Positions 48,055-56,366 of a stretch of DNA of 64,000 nucleotides are shown here, piece by piece. This DNA is from Aureococcus anophagefferens (Eukaryota; Sar; Pelagophyceae; Pelagomonadales; Pelagomonadaceae): assembly GCF_000186865.1 (NCBI RefSeq), contig NW_008705572.1:1156406-1220405 (forward strand). Reading direction: 5' to 3'. The number at the start of each line of letters is the position of its first letter. The first letter of the stretch is position 1. The position numbers and the translations under genes are program-made. The notes below the pieces were generated by a model. It saw nothing but the letters and a program-made list of their open reading frames with translations, did not search any database and was not told the DNA's origin.

Positions 48055-48993
48055 ATGTTCGTGGCCCTGATGCTCACGGCGGCGCTCGCGTTTCGCCCGT
48101 CGACCCCGCGGCGACCGGCGTCCCGCCTCCGCGCCGGCGACGCGCCCGAGGGTCCCGCCTGGCGGAGCGAGCTCGACGCCATCGACGAGGCCATGTGGCG
48201 GCGGCTGCGCCGGGAGCTCTACGGCGGGCCGGACTGCGGCGCCCCGTCGTCGCTGCGGCGCTTCGAGGAGTACTGCGGCCTGCGGCGCGCGAACGTCGCC
48301 GACGACTTCCGCGTCGTCGACGGCGGGCGCCGCGCGATCTACCTCGAGGAGCAGTACCCGAACCTCACGGCGCGGGCCATCTGGGACGCGGGCGACTTCG
48401 GCTGGATCGAGCGCGTCGTGGCCCGCGTGCCGGACCTGCGGGAGGAGGTCGCGGGCCGCGCGCTCGGCTGGCGCGAGGGCAAGTGGGTCGACACGTACGG
48501 CCACGACGGCGCGTACGACAGCGGCTGGGGCATGGTCCACCTCCGCGACGACCGCTTCCCGCGGGCGACGCGCGCCCTCGCCGGCGCGCCCCTGGCGCCG
48601 CGCTACGCGTCCATCGCGCGCCAGCGCGCGGGCCGCGCGATCCACACGCACAGCGACCGCGTGCCGTGGATCCTCACGTGCCACGTGGCCCTCGAGGGGC
48701 CCGACGACGCCGCCTACATGGTCGTCGACGGCGAGCGGCTGCCCTGGACGCCGGGCCGCGCGACGGTCTGCGACACGACCTTCTTCCACTCCGCGCACAA
48801 CGACCACGCCGCGCGCGACATGCACCTGCTCCACGTCGACTTCTACCACCCGGACCTCGGCGACGACGAGCGCCACGCCCTCGGCCTCCTCCACGCCTAC
48901 GAGGCGGACGCCGCCGCCGACCGCCGCGCCGCGCTCGCGCCGGGCGTCTCCGCGCTCGAGGCCGCGTTCCGCGCGTCGTCCGCGGAGAAGTAG
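48055..48993 (+). CDS. Aspartyl/asparaginyl beta-hydroxylase-family dioxygenase, probable plastid leader
   Basis: 312 residues from the ATG at 48055. The leader MFVALMLTAALAFRPSTPRR is a signal peptide with an AFRP (AFAP-like) motif. The C-terminal half is the AspH cupin: AIHTHSDRVPWILTCHVALE (first metal His), DDAAYMVVDG, W-TPG, then TVCDTTFFHSAHNDHAARDM and HLLHVDFYHPDL (second His and 2-oxoglutarate Arg region). Family members hydroxylate Asp/Asn in EGF-like or other domains using Fe(II) and 2-oxoglutarate. The target is unknown; location in the plastid or secretory pathway is inferred from the leader. Convergent with the amino-acid transporter (91 bp between stops). Confidence 0.75.
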   Translation: MFVALMLTAALAFRPSTPRRPASRLRAGDAPEGPAWRSELDAIDEAMWRRLRRELYGGPDCGAPSSLRRFEEYCGLRRANVADDFRVVDGGRRAIYLEEQYPNLTARAIWDAGDFGWIERVVARVPDLREEVAGRALGWREGKWVDTYGHDGAYDSGWGMVHLRDDRFPRATRALAGAPLAPRYASIARQRAGRAIHTHSDRVPWILTCHVALEGPDDAAYMVVDGERLPWTPGRATVCDTTFFHSAHNDHAARDMHLLHVDFYHPDLGDDERHALGLLHAYEADAAADRRAALAPGVSALEAAFRASSAEK

Positions 48994-49084
48994 CGGGGGC
49001 GAGGGCCGCGGCGCCGCGCATGTATTATACCGGGGATGGACATGCCCGCTCGCCGATCGAGAGGTCTCCGCCCACTTTTTAAGG

Positions 49085-50584
49085 CTAGTGGCCGTAGGCC
49101 TTGGCCGAGGCGCCGCGCGTCGCGGCCAAGGCCATGAGCGCGGCCATGGCCGCGAGGCAGGCGCCGACGAAGAGCACGAGGCCCGCGTAGATGGGCCGGC
49201 GCCGCCGCCGGAGCGCCGCGGGGAGCGCGTCGTCGGGCCCCGCGTCGTCGAAGTCCGCGACGTGGGTCAGGTGGCCGCGGAACCAGGCGGCGACGGACGC
49301 CTCGTCGCGGAGCGGCCGGTCCGCGGCGAGGCGGAGCGCGAAGGGCGCCGCGAGCGCGAGCGGAGCGACGAGCATCGCGCCGGACATGGACACGAGGAGC
49401 GTGAAGGCCTTGGGGCTCATGAAGAGCCAGCCGACGGCCCAGGGCGCGCCCGCGCCGAGCGCGAGCGCGGCGCGCTCGTCGAGCTCCGTCGCGAGGTTCC
49501 GCGTGGCCATGACGCAGGACACGGGCACGCCGGACGCGATGACGAGCCAGCCGAAGGCGAGCGCCGCGCTTCGGACGGCCCAGGGCGTGCCCTTCTCCGC
49601 GAAGTAGGTCAGCGCGTTCCAGTCGAGGCCCTCGAGCGCGGCGCCGCAGACGAGGCCGAAGACGACGAAGAACGCCGTGCTCAGCGCCGCCGTCGAGTAG
49701 ACGACGCGCGACGCGCGCACGTCCGGCTTCTTCTCGTTGAGCCACGTGCTGATGAAGATGCCGTACATGAGGTTGAAGAGCACGAGGCCGCTCGTCTTGT
49801 CCTGGGAGCCCGACGCGGCCCGCAGCGCGAAGCCCTCGGTCGCCGCGCGGAGGAGGCCGTGGCCCGCGAAGACGACGAGGCACGCGAGGCACGCGGCCGC
49901 GGACGCGTACTGCAGCCCGAGCGACGCGCGGATGTCCGTGAGGCAGAAGGGGACGAGCGCCGCCGCCGTCAGCGCGTAGCCGAGCGTGAGCACGATCTCG
50001 CCGTGGAAGTCCTCGCCCGTGAAGAAGGGCTGGCACGACGCGCGCTGGCCGCAGTGGTCGAGGGACCACGACCGCAGCCGCAGCGGCTCGGCCCACGAGT
50101 CGAAGACGAAGACGCCGTAGGATCGGCCGAAGGCGTAGGCGAGGGCCGTGTCCGTCGTCGACGCGACGGTCGTCACGGAGCTCACGACCTGGATCACGGC
50201 CGCGAGGTAGAAGCCCACGTGGCTCGCGACGTACGCGCGCTCGCCGATCCACTCGCGGAACGGCGCGCCGAACTCGACCTTTTTCGTGAACTCGGCGTTG
50301 CCCGGCATGAGCGCCACGGTCTCGCAGCGCACGACCGTCGCCAGGGCCGCGAGCGCGCCGCCGGCGGTCAGCAGGATCGTCGGGAAGAGCCAGCCGGAGA
50401 CCTGGTAGAGCTTCGGGAGCGCGACGACGCCCGGCCCGATGATCGCGTTGACGAAGACGACCATGGAGTCGCGCTCGTCGAGCGTCTGGCTCGTCTCGTT
50501 CTCGTTGGGTATGCTGTCGTAGTTATCCCTCGGCCTCTCGCGCCCACCGAGCAGGCGGTCCATGGACGTCGAGATCTTCATCAT
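49085..50584 (-). CDS. AAAP-family amino acid/auxin permease-like transporter
   Basis: 499 residues with about 11 hydrophobic helices. It starts with a cytosolic N terminus (two ATGs at 50584 and 50581), then FVNAIIGPGVVALPKLYQVS, the helix-1 unwound GxG region typical of AAAP/SLC38 transporters. A lumenal loop with Cys (DHCGQRASCQ) sits between helices 4 and 5, and KTSGLVLFNLMYGIFISTWL follows. The C terminus has one last helix and a short tail. Substrate cannot be deduced. It is unrelated in detail to the second AAAP-like gene at 54.5 kb, which is more SLC38/Trp-permease-like and has a leader. Confidence 0.75.
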   Translation of the reverse strand: MMKISTSMDRLLGGRERPRDNYDSIPNENETSQTLDERDSMVVFVNAIIGPGVVALPKLYQVSGWLFPTILLTAGGALAALATVVRCETVALMPGNAEFTKKVEFGAPFREWIGERAYVASHVGFYLAAVIQVVSSVTTVASTTDTALAYAFGRSYGVFVFDSWAEPLRLRSWSLDHCGQRASCQPFFTGEDFHGEIVLTLGYALTAAALVPFCLTDIRASLGLQYASAAACLACLVVFAGHGLLRAATEGFALRAASGSQDKTSGLVLFNLMYGIFISTWLNEKKPDVRASRVVYSTAALSTAFFVVFGLVCGAALEGLDWNALTYFAEKGTPWAVRSAALAFGWLVIASGVPVSCVMATRNLATELDERAALALGAGAPWAVGWLFMSPKAFTLLVSMSGAMLVAPLALAAPFALRLAADRPLRDEASVAAWFRGHLTHVADFDDAGPDDALPAALRRRRRPIYAGLVLFVGACLAAMAALMALAATRGASAKAYGH

Positions 50585-50976
50585 CGTGGCGTGAGGCGTC
50601 GCTTATCTAGGGAGGTTCGCGGGGGTACCACTTGTGTGATCACGGCGTCATCGCACACGGCTACGGTCGCGAACGGTCGACTAGGGGGGTGCCCGCCGAG
50701 GGCAAAAGGCGTCTCGTGTGCGCGCGGAGGTGATCCAGCAATCGACGAGGTGGTGGAGTTTCGATCGACGAGCCGCCGGCGATTCCTCCACAAGCACCTC
50801 ATTTCTAAATTTCCCTACAGGTGTCTACAGGTGTCCCGGTAGGTTTATTCATCTGCCGTATATTCCGAGCTCGTCACAACAACCACGACGAAATCGAAGC
50901 GGAACACGCCAAAATGCGCGATGTCTGCAAGAAGAAACCTTCAAAAGAAGACCCGAGGCGATTACGCGCGGGCGCG
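50585..50976. other. Intergenic stretch, nothing recognised
   Basis: 392 bp between the transporter start and the 3' end of the carboxylase gene. Lower GC than coding regions; an imperfect direct repeat (CTACAGGTGTCTACAGGTGTC) lies at 50814-50834. No RNA gene or ORF supported. Confidence 0.45.
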
Positions 50977-53525
50977 CTACTCGTCGTCCTGGACGAAGGC
51001 GATGAGCATCTGGTCCGCGGCGACGACGTCGCCGACGTCCGAGAGGAGCTTGTCGACGACGACCTTGTGCTCCGCGCGGAGGATGTTCTGCATCTTCATG
51101 GCCTCGACGATGGCGAGGGGCTGGCCCGCCTCGACGGTCTCGCCCTCGCCGACGGCGTAGGAGAGGAGCGTGCCCGGCATGGGGCACTTGAGGCCGCTGA
51201 GCGAGTCGGGCTTCGGCGGCGGCAGGGCGAACTTGGCGAGCTCGGCCTCGTTGGGCGACGACACGGCCGCGTCGACGCGGACGCCGCGGACCTGTGCCGA
51301 AACCAACCACTGGTTTGGGGGGTCCCCACCAAACTTGAGAATTCTCTAGCTCGGTCAAATCAAAGTCGATTCGGCTGATTTTTGGACGGATCGATCGCTC
51401 TCGTCGAGTTCTCGAAGCACAGTGAAAGAGTCTGGTCCAAATCGTTCGAATACGCTCACATTGAAGTCGGGTTGAATATTTGGTTTCGGCACAGCCGCGG
51501 ACGCGGAGCGCGTGGTCGAAGCCCGGCGCGGGCGCCGCGTCGACGTACTGCACGCGGACCTCCTCGCCGGCCGCGGAGTCGTAGGCGACGACGGCGTCGA
51601 CGAGGGGCCTGGGCCAGGCGTAGTTCCGCAGGACCACGGCGGCGCCGTCGACGACGTAGGCGTCCGGCCCCGCGCCGGGCGACACGTCGAACGTCGCCCG
51701 CGCGGCGGCGTCCGCGCGCGGCGCGAGGGCCACGACGGCGGGCGCCGGCGGCGGGTTCGCGCCGCGCGCGGCCCGCGCGGCGGCGTCGACGGCGTAGGCG
51801 AGGGCCGCGAGCTCCGGCCCCGCGGTACCGCAGCCGGCGACGCCCGCGAAGACGCGGGCCTCGTCGAAGCCCGCGGCGTACTCCTCCTCGATGAACTTGG
51901 TCGTGTAGGTGCCCGAGAGGAAGGTCGCGTTGCCGCAGATGTCGCGGCAGAAGGGCACGTTGTGGGCGAGGCCCTCGACGACGTAGCCGTCGAGCGCCGC
52001 GCGCGCGTTCGCGAGCGCGTCTTCCCGGTCTTTGCCCGTCGCGACGAGCTTGCTGATCATGGGGTCGTAGTAAATCGATATCTCCGCGCCGTCCTCGATG
52101 CCGCTGTCAACGCGCACGGACGCGGCCTTGCCCGTCGCCGTCCAGCCCGCGCCGAAGTCGAAGTGGCTCGCGCCCGGCGGGTCGCCGTACGCCGTGAGCA
52201 CGCCGACGTCCGGCAGGAAGTTCTTCGACGCGTCCTCGGCGTAGACGCGCGCCTCGACGGCCCAGCCGTCGATGGGCACGAAGCAGGGGTCGGCCCCGGC
52301 GCCCAGGAGCCGGTCCGGCAGCCGCTGGCCGTCCGCGACGAGCAGCATGAGCTCGACTAGGTCCTCGCCTGTGTGGAAATCAAATATTCAACCCGACTTC
52401 AATGTGCGCGTATGCGACCGTTTCGACGCGAGGTTTTCTGCTGTGCTTCGAGAACTCAACGAGAGCAATCGGTTCGTCCAAAAATCAGCCAAATCGACTT
52501 CGATTTGACCGAGCTAGAGATTTCTGAAGTTTGGCCCCGACGTCCCAGCTCACTGGTTGATTTCCACACAGGTCCTCGCCCGACACGGCCTCCGTGATGG
52601 GGTGCTCGACCTGGAGCCGCGTGTTCATCTCGAGGAAGTAGAAGGCGCCCGTCGCGCCATCCACCAACATCTCCACGGTCCCCGCGGACTCGTAGCCGAC
52701 GGACCGCGCGAGCATCGCGGCCTCGCGCTGCATCTCCGCGCGCAGCGCCGGCTTGTCGCTCAGAAAGGGGCTCGGCGCCTCCTCGACGACCTTCTGGTTC
52801 CGCCGCTGCACGGAGCACTCGCGCTCGGGGAACGTCGCGACGTTGCCGAACGCGTCCGCGACGACCTGGATCTCGAGGTGCCGCGGCGACTGGACGAACT
52901 TCTCGACGAGCATGCGGTCGTCGCCGAAGCTGCGCACGGCCTCGTCCTTGGCCAGGGGCCACTGTTCCTCGACGTCCTTGGCGTCGAAGGCGACGCGCAT
53001 GCCCTTGCCGCCGCCGCCCGCGGACGCCTTGAGCATGACCGGGTAGCCGATGTCGGCCGCGATCGCGAGCGCGTCGGCCACGTCGGCGACGGCCTCGGCG
53101 CCGCCGGGGATGACGCTCACGCCCGCCGCCGTCGCGATCTCCTTGGACCGCAGCTTGTCGCCCATGTCGTCGATGGCCGCCGCCGGCGGGCCGACGAACG
53201 CGTGGCCCGCCGCCGCGACGGCGCGCGCGAACTCCGCGTTCTCGCTGAGGAAGCCGTAGCCCGGGTGCACGCAGTCCGCGCCGCTCGACGCCATGCACCC
53301 GAGCACGGCGTCCACGTCCAGGTAGCTCGTCGACGCCGCGTTCCCGTAGCCCACCTGCACGGCCTGGTCCGCCATGCGCACGTGGCGCGACAGCGCGTCG
53401 GCCTCGCTGTGGATCGCCACGGTCTCCAGGCCCATGCGCTTCGCCGTGCGCATGACGCGGCACGCGATCTCGCCGCGGTTCGCCACCAATATCCGCTTCA
53501 AACCCAAGGCCTTGGGCGCGGCCAT
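50977..53525 (-). CDS. PCCA: Propionyl-CoA carboxylase alpha (biotin) subunit, three exons split by two introners
   Basis: Exons 53525-52580, 52368-51503 and 51291-50977 give 708 residues. Biotin carboxylase: [52 protein letters not shown] (ATP-grasp loop) and [16 protein letters not shown]. The central part [20 protein letters not shown], followed by [10 protein letters not shown], and [13 protein letters not shown] match PCCA rather than MCC or acetyl-CoA carboxylase. The C-terminal biotinyl domain has VEAMKMQN (biotin Lys ~670). It carboxylates propionyl-CoA to methylmalonyl-CoA with a beta subunit. The visible ATG (53525) gives [12 protein letters not shown] with no mitochondrial presequence, so a 5' exon may be missing. 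Both introns carry introner ends; the first uses a GC donor. Confidence 0.9.
51292..51494 (-). mobile_element. Introner element, family B copy 1 (PCCA intron 2)
   Basis: The intron is 51292-51502 (211 bp, GT-AG in the gene sense). The duplication GTCCGCGG occurs at 51495-51502 and 51284-51291. Ends are inverted repeats CTGTGCCGAAACCAA and TTGGTTTCGGCACAG. The intron-internal core (GTCCAAAAATCAGCCGAAT on the minus strand, 51370-51390) is shared with family A. Splicing restores [14 protein letters not shown]. Confidence 0.88.
52369..52570 (+). mobile_element. Introner element, family B copy 2 (PCCA intron 1)
   Basis: The intron is 52369-52579 (211 bp). Ends TGTGTGGAAATCAA and TTGATTTCCACACA are inverted repeats. 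The duplication is GGTCCTCGC (52360-52368 and 52571-52579), extendable by a base on either side. In the minus-strand gene the donor is GC (GCGAGGACC) and the acceptor CACAG; splicing gives VSGEDLVEL. The internal core CGTCCAAAAATCAGCC (52475-52490) is on the plus strand, i.e. opposite to copy 1 within the same gene. Confidence 0.88.
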
Positions 53526-53710
53526 CGTTTCTGCCAATCGGGAGCTTCTGCCACTCGGGGATTTCTGGCTGCACGGTGAGGCCTCGAGGTTGAAGCCCAA
53601 GTTGAAGAGGGGCCTAACGTATCCCGCCGGCGGGATGCGTCACTCCCACCCCACCGCGAGGGAGATAAGCGAGGGCGCCTTACCCGCCGGCGCGCGCGCC
53701 GCGGCCGCGC

Positions 53711-54376
53711 CTAGGCCTTGACGCGCTCCATGTACTCGCGCTCCGCGCACTTGACCTTGATCGTGTCGCCGATCTCGACGAAGAGGGGCACCTGGATCTC
53801 GGCGCCGGTCTCGAGGGTCGCCGCCTTGCTCTGGCCGCTGGACGCCGCCTTCTTGAGGCCCGGCTCCGTGTACGTGACCTCGTACGTGTCGGAGCTCGGG
53901 AGGTTGATGTCGACGACGACCTCGCCCCACTTGACGATGGACACGGTCATGCCGTCCTTGAGGAGGTCGCAGCTCGCGATGTCCTCCTTCTGGACGCGGA
54001 TCTCGTCGAACTCGACGCTGTCCATGAAGACGATCTCGTCGCCGTCCTCGTAGGAGAAGACCGCCTCGTTGCTCTCGACCTGGGCCTGCTGGAACGACTC
54101 CGTCATGCGGAACGTGTCCTCCACCGTCGCGCCCGTCACGAGGTTCTTGAGCTTCGTGCGCACGACCGCGGCCTGGCGCGCCGTCTTCGACTGCTGGAAC
54201 GACATGACCTTCCAGACGCCGTCCTGGTACTCGATGGTCAACCCGTTCTTGAAGTTGCCCGGCGTCACGACGCCGGCGGCCAGCGGCGCGCAGCGCGGCG
54301 CCGCGACGCGGCCCACGGGCGCGAAGGCGCCGCACGACGCGACCAGAGCGAGCAGACCGAAGCGCGACCACGCCAT
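53711..54376 (-). CDS. efp: Plastid elongation factor P
   Basis: 221 residues. The leader MAWSRFGLLALVASCGAFAP is a signal peptide ending in GAFAPV, a textbook AFAP plastid motif. The rest is a full EF-P: domain I FKNGLTIEYQDGVWKVMSFQ, with the tip loop SKTARQAA where E. coli has the modified-lysine loop KPGKGQAF, then VVRTKLKNLVTG. Domains II/III follow (FMDSVEFDEIRVQ, TYEVTYTEPGLKKA, GAEIQVPLFVEIGDTIKV). EF-P helps ribosomes at polyproline stretches. The tip residue is Arg rather than Lys, as in EarP-type EF-P. Divergent from the amino-acid transporter gene by 130 bp. Confidence 0.88.
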   Translation of the reverse strand: MAWSRFGLLALVASCGAFAPVGRVAAPRCAPLAAGVVTPGNFKNGLTIEYQDGVWKVMSFQQSKTARQAAVVRTKLKNLVTGATVEDTFRMTESFQQAQVESNEAVFSYEDGDEIVFMDSVEFDEIRVQKEDIASCDLLKDGMTVSIVKWGEVVVDINLPSSDTYEVTYTEPGLKKAASSGQSKAATLETGAEIQVPLFVEIGDTIKVKCAEREYMERVKA

Positions 54377-54506
54377 AGCTGCGGAGCGTCAGATTGCAAA
54401 GCTCAAGTAGGCTAAAGTTGATCTCCTTGCCCTCTCATAAAACCTTGACGCAAAGGCAGCCCCGTGCCGCCATCAATATCGTCGTCACACGCATCATCAA
54501 CCGAAG

Positions 54507-56063
54507 ATGCTGCGCGCCGCCATCGTCCTCGCCGCCGCGCTGGCCGCGCACGGCGCCTCGACGCCGCGGCGGCGCCTCGGCGCGCTGCGTCGGCGGGACG
54601 CGCCGTCGGCGCGCCGGGCCGCCGCGCCGTTGGACGTCCAGGGCGGCGGCGCGGCCGGCGGCGGCGACGGCGTCGCGGCCCGGGCCGAGCTCGACGGCGC
54701 CGTCTTCAACCTCGTGAACAACGTCGCGGGCTGCGGCTTCCTCACGCTGAGCTCGGGCATGGCCGGCTCGGGCTTCGTGCCGTCCGTCGCCGTGCTCGCC
54801 GCGCTCGGCGCGATCTCCTGCTTCACGTTCCTCGCGCTGGGCGAGGAGTGCGCGGCCTACGGCGCGACGGACCTCCGGGGCCTCTGGGCCAACGCCGTGA
54901 GCGAGGACACGGCCTGGCTCGTCGACGCGTCCGTGGGCCTGTTCTGCGGCGCGGCGCTCGTCATCTACCACGGCGTCGTCGGCGACGTCTTCGGGCCCGT
55001 GGTCGGCCGGTGGGTGGCGGGCGGCCACGCCACGGCCATCCTGGCCGTCGCCGCGGGCTGCCTCTGGCCCCTCTGCCAGCTCGACCTCGCCGCGCTCGCG
55101 CGGTTCTCGCTCGTGGGCTGCGCGTCCGTCGCGGCGACGGCGTGCGTCATCCTGCTCCGGAGCGTCGACGGCTCCTACGCGCCCGGCGGCCGCTACTTCG
55201 ACGCGCCGGCGACGCGCGCGGGCGGCTGGCTCGGCCTCGCGCCGAAGATGCTCGTGCTGAGCAGAGCAGGAAAAGAGTGCTTCATTCCGCGCGCGCGCGT
55301 GCCGGAAATAGCATCCACGCGTCGAGAGCGCTCCGAGAGATGATCGCTCGTCCAAAAATTAGCCGAAACGAGTGGAAAATGACCGAGAGAGGCGCCTCCA
55401 AAGTTGGGAATTTCGCACTCTTTTCCTGCCCAGGTGCTGAGCGCGAACCTGGGCCTCGCGTACATCGCGCACTACAACGCGCCGCCCCTCGCGGGCTCGC
55501 TCGCGCCGGGCCGGGAGCCCGCGGAGGCCGCGCGCGACTTCTCCGCCGTGACCGTGCGGTCCTTCGCCGTGCTGATCGCGCTCTACGCGGCGGTCATGGT
55601 CGCGGGCGCGGCCACGTTCGGCGACGCGGCCGCGCCGAACCTCATGGTCAACTACGCCGACGCCGACGCCCTGGCGCAGATGGCCAAGCTCGCGACGGGC
55701 GCGTCCATCATCTTCGGCTTCCCCCTCGTCTTCTCCGCGTTCGCGAACTGGGCCTACTCGCTCGCGCCCGCGCCCGTCTTCGCGGCCCTCAAGTCGTCCA
55801 AGGCCGCGAGGCTCGGCGCGTCGGGCCTGCTCATCCTGCTCACGGTCGTCGTCGCCCTCAACGCGTCGGACATCGGCCTCCCCGCGGGCCTCGCGGGCTC
55901 GCTCCTCGGCGGCTTCGTCGTCTACGTGCTCCCGGCGGCCGTCAAGTGGCAGCGCGCGGCGACGGCCGCGGAGATGGCGGGCTGCGCGGGGCTCGCGGGG
56001 CTCGGCGCCGTGCTGGCGCTCCTCGGGGCGTCCCAGGTGCTCGCCCAGTACGGGCTGCTCTAG
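54507..56063 (+). CDS. AAAP/Trp-permease-like amino acid transporter with N-terminal leader, two exons
   Basis: Exon 1 54507-55253 and exon 2 55434-56063; 458 residues. The leader MLRAAIVLAAALAAHGAS suggests signal-peptide-type targeting (ER, or plastid envelope if bipartite). Membrane part: VFNLVNNVAGCGFLTLSSGM (helix 1), ending with VLALLGASQVLAQYGLL; roughly 10-11 helices. Helix 1 (N-x-V-x-G-x-G) resembles AAAP/Tyr-Trp permeases. The intron is a family A introner (55254-55433, GT-AG, phase 0); splicing restores KMLVLSANLGLAYIAHYN. Substrate unknown. Confidence 0.75.
55263..55433 (+). mobile_element. Introner element, family A copy 2 (intron of the transporter gene)
   Basis: The intron 55254-55433 (180 bp) comprises the duplication GTGCTGAGC (55254-55262; repeated at 55434-55442) plus this element. 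Ends GCAGGAAAAGAGTGC and GCACTCTTTTCCTGC are inverted repeats. The donor is GT from the duplication and the acceptor CCCAG from the element. Core TCGTCCAAAAATTAGCC is in the same orientation as in copy 1. Confidence 0.9.
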
Positions 56064-56145
56064 GCCGCGCGCGGCCTTTTTTCGCCGTCCTAATCTCATT
56101 GGAGCGGCGTCCCTGGATTCTCTCGCAAGTGTCGACACGACGGAG

Positions 56146-56153
56146 AAAAAAAA
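56146..56153 (-). terminator. RNA polymerase III terminator of tRNA-Sec
   Basis: A run of eight T on the minus strand (A8 on plus), 9 bp after the tRNA 3' end, as expected for Pol III termination. Confidence 0.75.
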
Positions 56154-56162
56154 GAGAACTGG

Positions 56163-56249
56163 CGCAGTGAAGGTCGAATCGAACGACTGGGCATCTCTGC
56201 CCCTACCGATTTGAAGTCGGCACCCCACACCAGTGAGGATCATCTCTGC
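56163..56249 (-). tRNA. tRNA-Sec: tRNA-Sec (anticodon UCA)
   Basis: 87 nt on the minus strand; the anticodon TCA is at 56212-56214 in the loop of CCGACTTCAAATCGG. The D arm CCTCACTGGTGTGGGG and the whole 5' half (GATGATCCTCA..TGGGGTGC) are almost identical to vertebrate tRNA-Sec. A long variable stem GGGCA/TGCCC, T arm GTCGTTCGATTCGAC, 9-bp acceptor stem (one A-A and one U-U mismatch, the latter also in human) and discriminator G all fit the 9+4 selenocysteine tRNA. It decodes UGA as Sec with SBP2/eEFSec. A Pol III T8 terminator follows. The gene is head-to-head with the Nudix-SpoU gene, 117 bp apart. Confidence 0.92.
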
Positions 56250-56366
56250 CTGTTGCGAACCGTGGATGTGGATGTCGATTTTGCGCGCGGACGATCGCCC
56301 GGCGACGATCACCCGAGCTCCGGCTGAGCCAGAGATTTGGATGCCTGCGATGGCAGTGTAACATCG

